Of a stretch of 64,000 bases of DNA, positions 45,244 through 54,890 are shown in pieces. Position 1 is the stretch's first letter, and every line of letters starts with the position of its first letter. A program made the translations under genes and the position numbers. Source of the stretch: Antennarius striatus (Eukaryota > Chordata > Actinopteri > Lophiiformes > Antennariidae); assembly GCF_040054535.1 (NCBI RefSeq), contig NC_090781.1, positions 3,117,501 to 3,181,500 of the forward strand. Direction: 5' to 3'. A model generated the notes under the pieces. The model was not told the DNA's origin. It did no database searches and saw only the letters and a program-made list of their open reading frames with translations.

Positions 45244-46572
45244 TTCAGGAGTTTCCGTGTATTTGGGGATACACCGAGTTGTACTCATTTAATTGAACTT
45301 GACATTGGTGAGGCAAAACCAATAAAACAGAGGTTTTACAGGGTGAACGCAGAGAAGCGTCAATATTTGGAAGCCAAGGTTAAGTACATGTTAACAAACG
45401 GGATCGCAGAGCCAGGTGTGTCTAGTTAGTCTTCACCTTGTATTTTGGTTCCTGAATCAGATGGTACATTTCGTTTTTGTTCAGATTTTCGTAAAGTGAA
45501 TGTCACAAAGCCAGATTCTTTTCCGCTTCCTAGAATGGAAGACTGCATTGATCAAGTGGGCTCCGCTAAGTTTGTGAGTACATTTGATTTACTGAAGGGT
45601 TACTGGCAGGTGCCTCTGTCAGCACGAGCACGTGAGATAGCTGCCTTTATAACATCAAATGGTCTTTATTCTTACAAGGTCATGCCATTCGGACTGCGTA
45701 ATGCACCTGCTACATTTCAGCACCTTATGAATCAAGTAATTTGGGACTTGCCGGGGTGTGCAGTATATCTCGATGATATGGTGGTCTATGGTGGTCATCT
45801 GGAACGCATTCTGGAGCTGTTCAGTCGCCTGAAGGAGGCAAGGCTCACAGTCAATCTAGCGAAGTGTGAGTTTGCAAGGGCAACTGTGACCTACCTGGGC
45901 CCTGTGGTTGGACAGGCCCAAGTCTGTTCAGCTGAGGCTAAAGTCCAAGCTATGGAGCAGTATCCAGTTCCAAACACAAAGAAAGAGCTTATGAGTTTTC
46001 TTGGTTTGATCGGTTATTATCGTAGTTTTTGTAGGGATTTTGCAACAGTTGTGACGCCTCTCACTAACCTATTTAAGTCTAAGATAGTTTGATTGGACAC
46101 CAGTTTGTCAGGAAGCATTTGAGCAGGCTAAATCACTCTTGTGCACCGCTCCTGTTTTGTCAGCTCCATGTTTTGACAGGCCGTTTAAGATCTACACAGA
46201 TGCCAGTCATGTGGGGGTGGGGGCAGTACTTATGCAGGAGGACAATCTAGGAATAGATAAGCCTGTTAGCTTTTATTCCAAGAAATTCAAGTACCAGCTA
46301 AACTACTCAGTCATTGAAAAGGAAGCATTGGCTTTGATTTTAGCATTACAACACTGACGTTTATGTATGCAGCAGTACCCATGTTGTCATTTATACAGAC
46401 CATAACCCTTTCAGTTTTCTAAACTCTCTGCTGTGTCCAAACCAGAGGTTGATTTGGTGGTCGCTATTCCTGCAGTCCTATACCTTGGACATTCGTCATA
46501 TTAAAGGGATGGAGAACGTGGTGGCCGACGCATTGTCACAGGCTCCTTCTGTCTTTCACGTCTTAAATTGCT
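45244..46572 (+). pseudogene. Gmr1-like reverse transcriptase and RNase H
   Basis: After a TAG at about 45,427 (probably from TGG), RT motifs follow: FRFCSDFRKVN, STFDLLKGYWQVPLS, PFGLRNAPATFQHLM, catalytic AVYLDDMVVY, and SFLGLIGYYRSFCRDF. RNase H from 46,139: YTDASHVGVGAVL (D), YSVIEKEALALI (E), then after a frame break near 46,357 IYTDHNPFSFL (D) and HIKGMENVVADALSQ. Three main breaks are visible (45,427; 46,092; 46,357). Confidence 0.92.
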
Positions 46573-46705
46573 TCATTGGATCCGGTTGCTGGGGTGGAGG
46601 CCTGTGACAGGGTGGTGGTGGCCTTGGAGTAGAGGTTTAGTATACCATATACTAGGATTGTTTATGTGAATAGGGTTCTGGTGATCCCTTTGGGACCCCG
46701 TCTTT

Positions 46706-46730
46706 ATGGGGGGGGGGGGGGTGACAGTTC
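46706..46730 (+). promoter_or_regulatory. Polypurine tract
   Basis: ATG followed by 13 or so G residues immediately before the 3' LTR, the expected plus-strand primer site. Confidence 0.75.
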
Positions 46731-47096
46731 CTTGTATATTATATTTGTTATATAGTATTATGGTATAGTATGTATGGGTAGCAAGCTATTTTTGGGTGGT
46801 CTTTGGTAGTATATATATTTTAAGAAATACTTTGGTTATGGTTGGTTTGGTTATGTTTTATTTGAGTATAATTTCTTTTCTCCCTGTTTCTTTTAGTTGA
46901 CTGGGGAGCAGAGCACTTGATGGCAGCAATCAGCCAAGTGTCGCACCTGGGCCGACGCCCTATATAAAAGCCTGCTTCCCCAGTCCCTAGGGCAGTTCTG
47001 TTCGGTTTGGTTTTCCTCAGCTTTGGGTTCGGCACCGCTCCCTTAGGCACCTTTTTTCAACATTTTGGTTAATACACTCAACATGCACCCACATAC
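46731..47096 (+). repeat. Gmr1-like LTR, truncated, shared by two copies
   Basis: Begins GTGACAGTTCCTTG (first T replaced by G). It matches the 5' LTR to about its position 420 with small deletions, keeping CCTATATAAAAGCC, and stops at CACCCACATACA. It then joins directly to leader sequence (GTGACATCATTCGTGAACC) that in the main element lies ~180 bp past the LTR. The LTR 3' part and the primer-binding site are missing. Confidence 0.9.
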
Positions 47097-47359
47097 AGTG
47101 ACATCATTCGTGAACCATTCCGGGGGTTTTCCTTGTCCATTCAAGTCGGTGAGTACAAACTAAACGAAGGTTACTTCAGTGTACAGGCTTGCGTATGTAC
47201 TCAGAGTTGGGGAGATGCAGTAATTTGTTTGATTATTTGAACGTGATTTATTAAAGAGTTTGGTTATTTTGCATTAAGCTTGGATTAAGTTGGTGCTAGG
47301 GGAGAGGTTTTTTTCTTTTTCTTTCCCTGGTTGTTGTGCTGCTAAAACTAAATAAATAA

Positions 47360-47402
<43 letters not shown>

Positions 47403-48186
47403 GATAATAGAATATATTACATATGGTTGCCTGGCTGGTTTTGTTTGGTATGTTAATATGAGTGCTCCTGTTAGGTGCGGTTAGTTGTGGGGATAAACTA
47501 GCTCGCTGGGTCTAGGCCGGGGGGTGGCTTAGGTGCAAGGTGCGGCTGTAGCGGCTGTGTGTAGGCCCTTGGGTTTGCGCGCACTCCGTCTCGGGGGCAC
47601 AGCTGAGAGGTGGATGCGGGTCGCCAATTACTGGTTGCCCTACCTGCCTCTCGGTATCAGCTAGGTCTTTGCGGTGGCCTTCAGTGCGTAATTACCTACC
47701 GCAAACCGGCACGAAGACGGGTGGAGTTTAGATTGGGATTTATATAGGCTAGAGGGGCACTTGTATTTATTTTTTGTGTTTGACCGGCTGGGAAACTTGA
47801 AGCACATGCAACCAGGATGGTGACTTTAGAGGCATTTGTTGCCTGTCCATCAGAGGATTTGTTGGTACAATGCACCAAAGACCAATTAATTAAAACAGCA
47901 GACTATTATAGAATTGAACTTGATTCAACTGATAAAGCATTGGAGTCCATAATAGCGATGTTGCGACACCAGTTATTTGGAGAGGGGTTTGCAGAGCCAG
48001 AAAAGGTGGCGTCTCCGTTAAATGCCGCATCGGCGGTAACCACGGTAATGTCGGGGACAAGTTAGGGTTAGGGTAAAGAATTGATTCTGTTACAGGCTAA
48101 ATTGCAGGCTGAGCAAGAAAAAACTAGGTTGGATGCCCAATATGCAATTGATAAAATGAAACATGAGGCTGAACAGGTTACGGTAA
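47097..48186 (+). mobile_element. Second Gmr1-like copy: leader and gag start, ends at 5S
   Basis: Leader 47,097-47,816 without PB4 (empty site at about 47,271-47,275, GCATTAAGCTTGG). Gag starts at 47,817 with MVTLEAFVACPSEDLLVQ, and is open for 82 codons to a stop in the TTAGGGTTAGGG segment. It ends at GAGGCTGAACAGGTTACGGTAA, directly followed by 5S. It shares its 5S fusion point with 23,751-24,532. Confidence 0.92.
47363..47399. repeat. (TA)n microsatellite
   Basis: About 18 TA units in the Gmr1 leader, expanded relative to the copy at 41,580-41,610. Confidence 0.95.
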
Positions 48187-48294
48187 GCTTACGGCACCTG
48201 GTATTCCCAGGCGGTCTCCCATCCAAGTACTAACCACGCCTGACTCTGCTTAGCTTCCAAGATCGGGCGTGTTCTGAGTGGTATGGCCGTAAGC
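48187..48294 (-). rRNA. 5S rRNA gene copy with both halves joined, ~10-nt deletion
   Basis: On minus GCTTACGGCCATACCACTCA, GAACACGCCCGATCTTGGAAG, CTAAGCAGAGTCAGGCGTGG, CTTGGATGGGAGACCGCC, ending GTGCCGTAAGC. It is 108 nt long. It has no LINE insertion but lacks about 10 nt between two GATCT repeats (normal GATCTCGTCCGATCT), immediately 3' of the LINE target. Boxes A and C are present with a few substitutions. A TATA-like box lies at plus 48,318-48,327 (about -24 to -33). The Gmr1 fragment abuts its 3' end, so no T-run terminator follows. It is probably not a functional 5S RNA because helix I-III sequence is lost. Confidence 0.9.
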
Positions 48295-48548
48295 AACAGT
48301 GCTGGTCAAAAAAACCCTATATAAAGGTGGTAGCTCGGTTGGTAAGATGGATAGAATCCTATCAAGAGTCAGTGGTAGTGATGCTTCATTTATACCACAA
48401 GCTATTTATTTTAGTGTGGGATGAATTCAATTTAATCATTCAATCAATTCATTGAATGAAACTTTTATTCAAAATGAGTTTAGGTCATAAAAGTTGACTC
48501 ATCTGTGTTTCCTTCCAAACGCCCTCTGCTGGCGGGGGGACAGAAAAA
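48295..48548 (-). repeat. Complete 5S spacer
   Basis: About 254 bp with the TATA-like box (48,318-48,327), the ATTCAATTTAATC block, a CTCF-like core (CCAGCAGAGGGCG on minus, plus 48,518-48,532) and the T-run AAGCTTTTTCTG after the neighbouring 5S. Confidence 0.9.
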
Positions 48549-48643
48549 GCTTACGGCACCTGGTATTCCCAGGCGGTCTCCCATCCAAGTACTAACCAGG
48601 CCCGACTCTGCTTAGCTTCCGAGATCGGACGAGATTGGGCGTG
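48549..48643 (-). rRNA. 5S rRNA 3' fragment (about nt 25-119)
   Basis: On minus CACGCCCAATCTCGTCCGATC to GTGCCGTAAGC, close to consensus. Internal promoter boxes are intact. LINE A3's tail (AAAAAAAACC) is joined at CACGCCC, and a T5 terminator follows. Confidence 0.94.
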
Positions 48644-49051
48644 GGTTTTTTTTGTCTTTTATTATGAAAATATATTTGTTTAAAAATGATATTTTTGATT
48701 ACAAAGTACTTCACAACCAGAAAGAAAAACAAAGTCTTCAACTTTACCAAAACATATCACATATATTACCATACATAAATCAGAAAACAGGGTTAATCAG
48801 TACAACTTAAATAGAAAATTAAATAAAACAAATTATCAGTAATATCATTGAAGAAGCTCCCTTTCAGAAAAGATCCACACTTCCAATAGGCCCTCTACAC
48901 TTAGATAGTGTCGGTTAAGACAAAGAAAATCAATCTCAAAGGACAACATTATCATAACACCCAATAGAAATCAAAAATTCAAACTCAAAAAATTGAGTTC
49001 AAATTCAAATGGTTTTGTCTTTGGTGAAGAGTGGAGCCAATTTACAGTGCC

Positions 49052-50570
49052 TCACATCATCCTGTACTGTATTTGAGTTTGTATTATTCTTTTGAAAATT
49101 GGCCCAACAGAAATTATTTTGTCCTCATAATGTGCCAAATTCCGCCTGGATCTGATCGCCCATCTGGCATGGCTTAAAATAAATCTGCATACCGTGTCCC
49201 TTATCATACTTATTATATCTGATGCTTCTCTACCTGGCACACTATATGCTTGTGTTGGTGCTATTATTGTATGTATGACCTGTTTCGTGCGATTTGTAAA
49301 AATTTTCATTAATATTTTATAATCCGTGTTCAAAAGTGTAATCGGTCTATAGTTGGACAAGTCAGTTCTCTCCCCTGAACCGTTTGATTCAAAAAGATTT
49401 TGGTAGAACTCATACACTGTTTCTACAATTTCACCCAAATTTGATGTCATTTTCCCTTGTCCATCTTCCAACCTATCAATATAACACTGTTCTTGTTTAC
49501 GTTTTTCAAGGTTTAAAAAAAATCCTGTACTCTTTTCTCCCTCAATTGCATATTGTGCTCTACTACAAAGAAATGCCCCTTCACATTTTCTTTTTTCAAT
49601 ATTTTTCAACTCTGCATATAGAGCCCCCAGCCGGTCTTCATCAATGCTGTCTTGCATTTCAGATTTTGTTTTTCTTTTTGATGTTCTTTGAAATGCAGTC
49701 TTTTGGCAAATTGAATACTTTTCTTTTTGATTCTTAATTTTAAATCCTCCCATCCCTCTACAACAGCCAAAAAAATTGGTTGTGAGATCGCAGTCTTTAT
49801 CAGTGTCTCTATACATTTTACATAATTTTCATTTTCCAATAGCCTAGCATTTAGATGCCACAAACCCCCTCCCTTCCCTCTTTTCAATTCCCCAGATTTA
49901 CTAGCAAAAAAACGTGATCACTTAGGTAAGTAAAGTTGTAACGCACAGTATGAAAACAAAGGATATGCTGCTATTTAACGAAACATAAATCGATTCTACT
50001 CCTGCGCAGAGAACCTTGAACAGTTTGGAGTCTTGAAGTTCTCGTGAGTGGGTTTTCATTTCTCCACAAATCACACCAGTCCTGTTGCAACATAAAATCC
50101 CGGAGAATTGTCCCTGAGGTATAGTTTTTGAATTTGCCAGTCTCATTTCTGTCCAGCATACATAGTTTGACATTGAAGTGTCCCATGATAATGTCAGTTT
50201 TATTTCCATGCCGATACAAGTCCTTGAAAAAAGCAGAACGTTCACTTTCCACGTTTGGAGCATAAATGTTCAGTAGTTCATAAGTTCTTCCTTCTGCTGT
50301 AAATCTAGTCTTGACCCACCTCCCGTCACCGGTCACCAAGGTGGCCTTTGTCACTGTTGTTTTCATTTATTAATATACTCCTTTTGCTCTGTTTGTGCCG
50401 TGGCTTGAAAAAATTAGTCCACATGAGAAATTTTCCACTCGTGTTTCAAATGCTGCATCCCAGTGCGTTTCTTGTAAACAAATGTCTGCTTTGCATAAGT
50501 TGATGAGTTTCTCAAATTTGCCGATGTTCCTCAGACCATTTGTATTTAGGGATGCTACTAATATAGTCAT
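49052..50570 (-). pseudogene. LINE A3 ORF2: endonuclease plus shrunken RT
   Basis: The start MTILVASLNTNGLRNIGKF is at 50,570, with ICLQETHWD. A stop at about 50,373 follows GTNRAKGVY. The next frame (50,366-49,971) has MGHFNVKLCMLDRNE and RRSRIDLCFVK. The frame 49,816-49,052 runs through FLNLEKRKQEQCYIDRLED and FESNGS, jumps (first deletion) to GERTDLSNYRPITLLNTD and YSVPGREASDIIS, then jumps (second deletion) to CRFILSHARWAIRSRRN. The SLDFNKAF, QGCPM and FADD motifs are all deleted, yet this 254-codon stretch stays open. Confidence 0.88.
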
Positions 50571-50680
50571 TTATGAACAAGCTAGGAAATAGTGCCTTGT
50601 CATTAGGACAACCCTCATTTTTCCTTGTTTCTCCTTCCTCTAGTCCTTCTCTTGAGTCAAAGCCTCCCCGTCCTCCTCAG

Positions 50681-52040
50681 TCATATCTTTCCCTCCCCGT
50701 TTGCAGTATCACCTGCTCTTACCCCCGTCACCATGTCGAGTCGTCCGTCCTGTTCCGAGTCTCCACAGCCGCCGATGTTGTGGAGGACACAGCGACTGCG
50801 TCCCCTTCGATTCACGCTGTCCTCCAGTTCTACGTCCTTTTTCTGCTCCACCACCTCACTCCTGTCCTTCAGCGTCGGAGTCTCCACGGCAGTGGTCTCC
50901 TCTGTCACCCCATCACTGCTGTCTTTCTCTCCGTCAATAGCATTTATCTCCTCCTCTGACTCCCTCCTCTCCTCCTCGTCCGTCTCCATGTCACTGGAAG
51001 AATCTTCTTTCCCACTATCTTCCACCTCCACCTCGTCCTCCTTCTCCTCCGCCCTCACTCGCTCCTCTGTGGCTTTCGCCGTCGTCTCTCCACACTCACG
51101 GGCATAGTGTCCCTGCTTCTTGCATCGATAGCAATAAAACTCTGGACATTTACGTAAGATATGCCCAGGTTGCAGACATAACCGACACACTTTTACTTGC
51201 TGGTCATTCAGTACTCGAAAATATTCCGATCCCTCCAGAGTGTCAAATTTGGTGCTATAGGGCAGGGACGAGATTGCGTCAGGAAATTTCACTTTTAGAA
51301 ATCTAGTTCCATCAAAAATCTCTGTTCCTGCCCATTTTCGTCGTCTAATGTCCGAAGCCGGCTCCACTCCCCACTGAAACAGTCCTGAATTTGTCGGCCA
51401 GTAATATAAAGTGGCAAGTTTAGAAAAGGCACCACTCTTGAGTCCTTAACCAGCTCCGTAGCCACCACTCTTGAGTTTCCAATTTTGAAACCTTCCAAGA
51501 GTCTCTTTGCCCTTTACGTTGCTCATAGTAAGCTCCCATCTCCCTTCCGTCTTCGCCCGGCAGCCCAACACTGCCACAGGTGAGCTCCTCCGCTTTCAGT
51601 AAGGCCATCATTGCTGTCTTGTCCTTAGGTTCAATTTCCACATTAACCACCAAGTCCTTTGATGCAAAATTCTCGTTTTTGTCCTTAACTGATGCACGGG
51701 CAGCTCCGTCCCCCGCCGGTTTCTCCACCATCTTTCCACGGCGTCCTCCCTGCCTGAGGGTCTCTGTCGCTCCCGCTTCTCTGTCCTTTGTCGACATCCG
51801 TCCTCTGTCGCGTACCCCACTCTCTCCGACCTTCGTCCCATCCTCTCTCCCCTCTCCGCGTACCTCAGACGGACGTGAGTCCCTCCATGCTCTCAACTCC
51901 TTTCCATGATTCCGCTCATGGTCACTTCCGCCACCCGATCCATGTCGTCCATCCAACGTATCTTCACCGACACAAACCAATCCCCCTGGCAGCATTCGCT
52001 GCTGGGGGAAACGGCAAACTCCGTAGTCGGTTTTCGTTTT
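50681..52040 (-). pseudogene. LINE A3 ORF1 with two CCHC knuckles
   Basis: Three overlapping frames: from 51,995 (RHGSGGGSDHERN, LVVNVEIEPKDKTAMMAL), 51,498 (GNSRVVATELVKDSRV, FLNLPLYITG) and 51,367-50,681 (GTRFLKVKFPDAISSLPYS, CRLCLQPGHILRKC, CYRCKKQGHYAREC, then an acidic tail). Single-base breaks lie near 51,500 and 51,390. It aligns with A2 ORF1 throughout. Confidence 0.88.
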
Positions 52041-52125
52041 CTGTTATAAATCACAGTATTCGACTTTTCTCCCGCTTCTACAGTCATACACTCAGGCGTG
52101 AACCAAACCCGGAAACACACTAAGT

Positions 52126-52155
52126 GGGCGTGTTCAGAGTGGTATGGCCTTAAGC
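52126..52155 (-). rRNA. 5S rRNA 5' fragment (nt 1-30)
   Basis: On minus GCTTAAGGCCATACCACTCT then GAACACGCCC, with one C-to-A change at nt 6. LINE A3 begins right after GCCC. Confidence 0.94.
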
Positions 52156-52409
52156 AGCAGTGCTGGTCAAAAAACCCTGTATAAAGGTGGCTGGGTAGGT
52201 GGATGGGTTGGTTAGAATCATATCAAGAGTCACTGGTTACTCATGCTTCATTTATACAACAAGCTATTTTAGTGTGGGATGAATTCAATTTAATCATTCA
52301 ATCAATTCATTAAATGAAACTTTTATTCAAAATGAATTTAGGGCATCAAACAAGTTGATTAATCTGTGTTTCCTTCCAAACGCCCTCTGCCTGGGGGAAA
52401 AGACAAAAA
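52156..52409 (-). repeat. Complete 5S spacer
   Basis: About 254 bp. The TATA-like box is altered to CTTTATACAGG (plus 52,178-52,188). The CTCF-like core has one extra base (CCAGGCAGAGGGCG on minus). A T5 run follows the neighbouring 5S. Confidence 0.88.
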
Positions 52410-52505
52410 GCTTACGGCACCTGGTATTCCCAGGCGGTCTCCCATCCAGGTACTAACCAGGCCCGACTCTGCTTAGCTTCCGAGATCGGACGAGATCGGG
52501 CGTGT
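52410..52505 (-). rRNA. 5S rRNA 3' fragment (about nt 24-119)
   Basis: On minus ACACGCCCGATCTCGTCCG, ATCTCGGAAGCTAAGCAGAG, TACCTGGATGGGAGACC (T-to-C in box C), ending GTGCCGTAAGC. The LINE B3 tail is joined at ACACGCC. Confidence 0.94.
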
Positions 52506-54890
52506 TTTCTTTTTTGTCTCTTTTATGATCAAAAAATAGAAGTTAACAGTGCACAATATTTAAATTTGTTATTTAAAACATAAAGAACTTAAACTTAAAC
52601 ATTTTATATACAATTTTCAATAAGCATTCATTTTTCACACAAAAATTCAAAACATAACTCAAAATGTTCCAAATACGAGCGCAAAAAGACTGACATTTTA
52701 ACATAATTATTTATCCGAAATCCAAAATTGTTTTCTTCATTGTCATATTTTATAAATGTGCTCCACTCAGTAAAATCAACCTCAAAATCATCTTTATTAA
52801 TGTGTAGTTTCACCATGTGTATATCTCGTTTTGTCAGAGTCTGGAATATCTGCCAGACCTCCTCCTTTCTCTTCTCATAATGGGCCAGGTTCCTCCTGAC
52901 TCTGACAGCGAACCTGGCGTGGCTGAGGACATAATTAAGTAAATTGACATTCACACCTTTCATCCTCCCATTCACTCCAAACAGCCACAACCTTTTCCAT
53001 TCATTCTTATCTGCTATTGCCCCTTCCCAACATCTATTGATAAAAGCTTTAATGTTTTTGAAATATTGTTGTATTTTGGTGCATTCATAAAACTCATGCA
53101 TACATGTCTCCACTTCTGTTTCACACACATCACACTCTCTTCTCACATTCACATCAAATATGCTGATTACCAGGTTATTGAAAATTCTGTTGTCTTAGCA
53201 TGTAGTCAAAATGTTCGCATTCATTCGTGTTCCACTTCACTCTCAGGTTTTTCCACACATCCTTTACATTCATTCCATTCATCACTCGTTCCCAAACTTT
53301 CTCTGCAGCCGGCCTCCTCACTTCATTCATCCTCAAACATCTATAAAACACTCTCGTCTTCACACTCTTCACATTCACTTTCCTTTCACCCTCTCCCACA
53401 TACAACTCAATCTCTCCTTCATCCTCTTGTGCATTCTCTCTCTCTATCATCCTCATCCATTCTCCAGGCATCCCTCCCTTTATCTTTTCTAATAACCCTT
53501 GTGCAGTCCCTATTCCTATCTCGTCCCAGTTCTCTCTGACCTCGTCTACTATCACCTGTGCCCTCATGAACCCCGGAATCACTTGATATACTAAATCCTT
53601 CACCTTCCTAATCCCTGCTCTCCACACCACCCTGTTATATAAAGTTTTCCCTTCGTGCGTGATTTTTGGGTTTAAAAACACGGGCTGCTCCCACACTTGC
53701 TTCACATTCTTACACTCATAATGCACTCCTTTCACAAACTCTCCCCACGCTTCCAACACTTCCTTATAAAACTCAGACACACCATTCAACATCCCTTTCA
53801 TCAACATCATGTACACTCCACTCTCTCCACACCCCCCGCTCCGGTTTATGGCTTCTCTCAAAAATACTTTCCATATTTGATCATCTTTGTTTTTTAAAAA
53901 TCTAACCATTGTTTTTATTCTTGGTGATTTTTTTCTTATCTATATTTTAACCCCCCGTCTTCATATTTGTTTTCTAAAACCTCCCTCGCTATTCTAACTC
54001 CCTTTCCCTCCCATATAAACTCACCTATCAACTTATCTCTTTCCCTACTCTCTTTGGCATTTCTAAACTATTCATTATATGCACTAACCTACTCATCACT
54101 AACTGATTAACAACTAAAACTTTCTCTCTAATCTTTAATCCCCTATTCTTCCAAAACCTCAGTGTTTTCCCTATACTATTAACTATCCCTTCATACTGTC
54201 TGTCCCTGCCTTCTTTATCTTCTATCCCTACATTTATCCCTAATATCTTGATATAATCTTCTTTCTCAGCCCTGGCTCTCCTCTTTCTAACCTGTCTTAC
54301 CCTACGTACATGATCTGATTTTTTTACGTTTAATTTTGCCCCTGACGCCCTACCGTACAGCCCTACCGTCCCTATCACTTCCCCTACACTGGCTCTATCT
54401 CTAACTGTAACTGTTGTCATCTGCATATTGATATAATAAACTAACTTTCCCTCCTGGTGTGTCTATCCCTGTAATCCTATCGTTGTGTTTTATAAGTTCT
54501 GCCAGCGGCTCTGCTGACAGTGAGTACAGCAGAGCCGACATCGGACACCCTTGCCTGACTGATCTTTCTATTCTAAAAGTGTTGCTGACAATCCCATTAA
54601 CCTTCACACAACTAACTGCCCTACTATACATTGTCCTGACCCAACCTATTAACCTATGCCCAAATCCTACTCTTTCTAACACCGTGTACAGGTAGAGGTG
54701 ATCTACTCTATCAAAGGCCTTGTTGAGATCTAAACTAATAACTATCCCTCCTCTGTCTGTCTTCATGTGCTCAATTGTGTCCCTAATGCCGTGATTGTGT
54801 CTGATATGTCCCTACCCGGTATGCTATAGGCCTGTGTCTCCCCAACTACCATCCCTATCACTTTTTTTAATCCTAGCTGCTAACACCTGT
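52506..54890 (-). mobile_element. LINE family B copy B3, true 3' end, 5' lost at array boundary
   Basis: The 3' tail (AAAAGAGACAAAAAAGAAA on minus) joins 5S nt 24. On minus: RT motifs SLDLNKAFDRVDH, SVRQGCPMSALLYS, YQYADD (54,766-54,401), then DYIKILGINVGIEDKEGRD (54,426-54,028), then 53,909-53,175 (WEQPVFLNPKITHEGK) and 53,152-52,628 (CDVCETEVETCMHEFYEC; RVRRNLAHYEKR). At 54,890, within the segment coding ARVLAAR, it stops abruptly at unrelated sequence: the right edge of the array. Confidence 0.92.

Larger units (their letters stand above)
41510..46730 (+). mobile_element. Gmr1-like Ty3/gypsy retrotransposon, internal region
   Basis: The internal region starts at 38,207, is split by PB4, and runs gag, protease, integrase, RT, RNase H to a G-rich polypurine tract before the 3' LTR. 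The integrase precedes the RT, the order reported for Gmr1 of cod and not the usual Ty3/gypsy order. No envelope or chromodomain is seen. Stops and frameshifts in gag and pol make it defective. Confidence 0.92.
48644..52125 (-). mobile_element. LINE family A copy A3, both ends intact, ORF2 internally deleted
   Basis: About 3.5 kb. The 5' end sits at 5S nt 30 (52,126) and the 3' tail at the matching 5S 3' half (48,643), so this insertion shows both junctions and a duplicated CACGCCC. ORF1 and the endonuclease are present; most of RT is missing. Confidence 0.93.
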
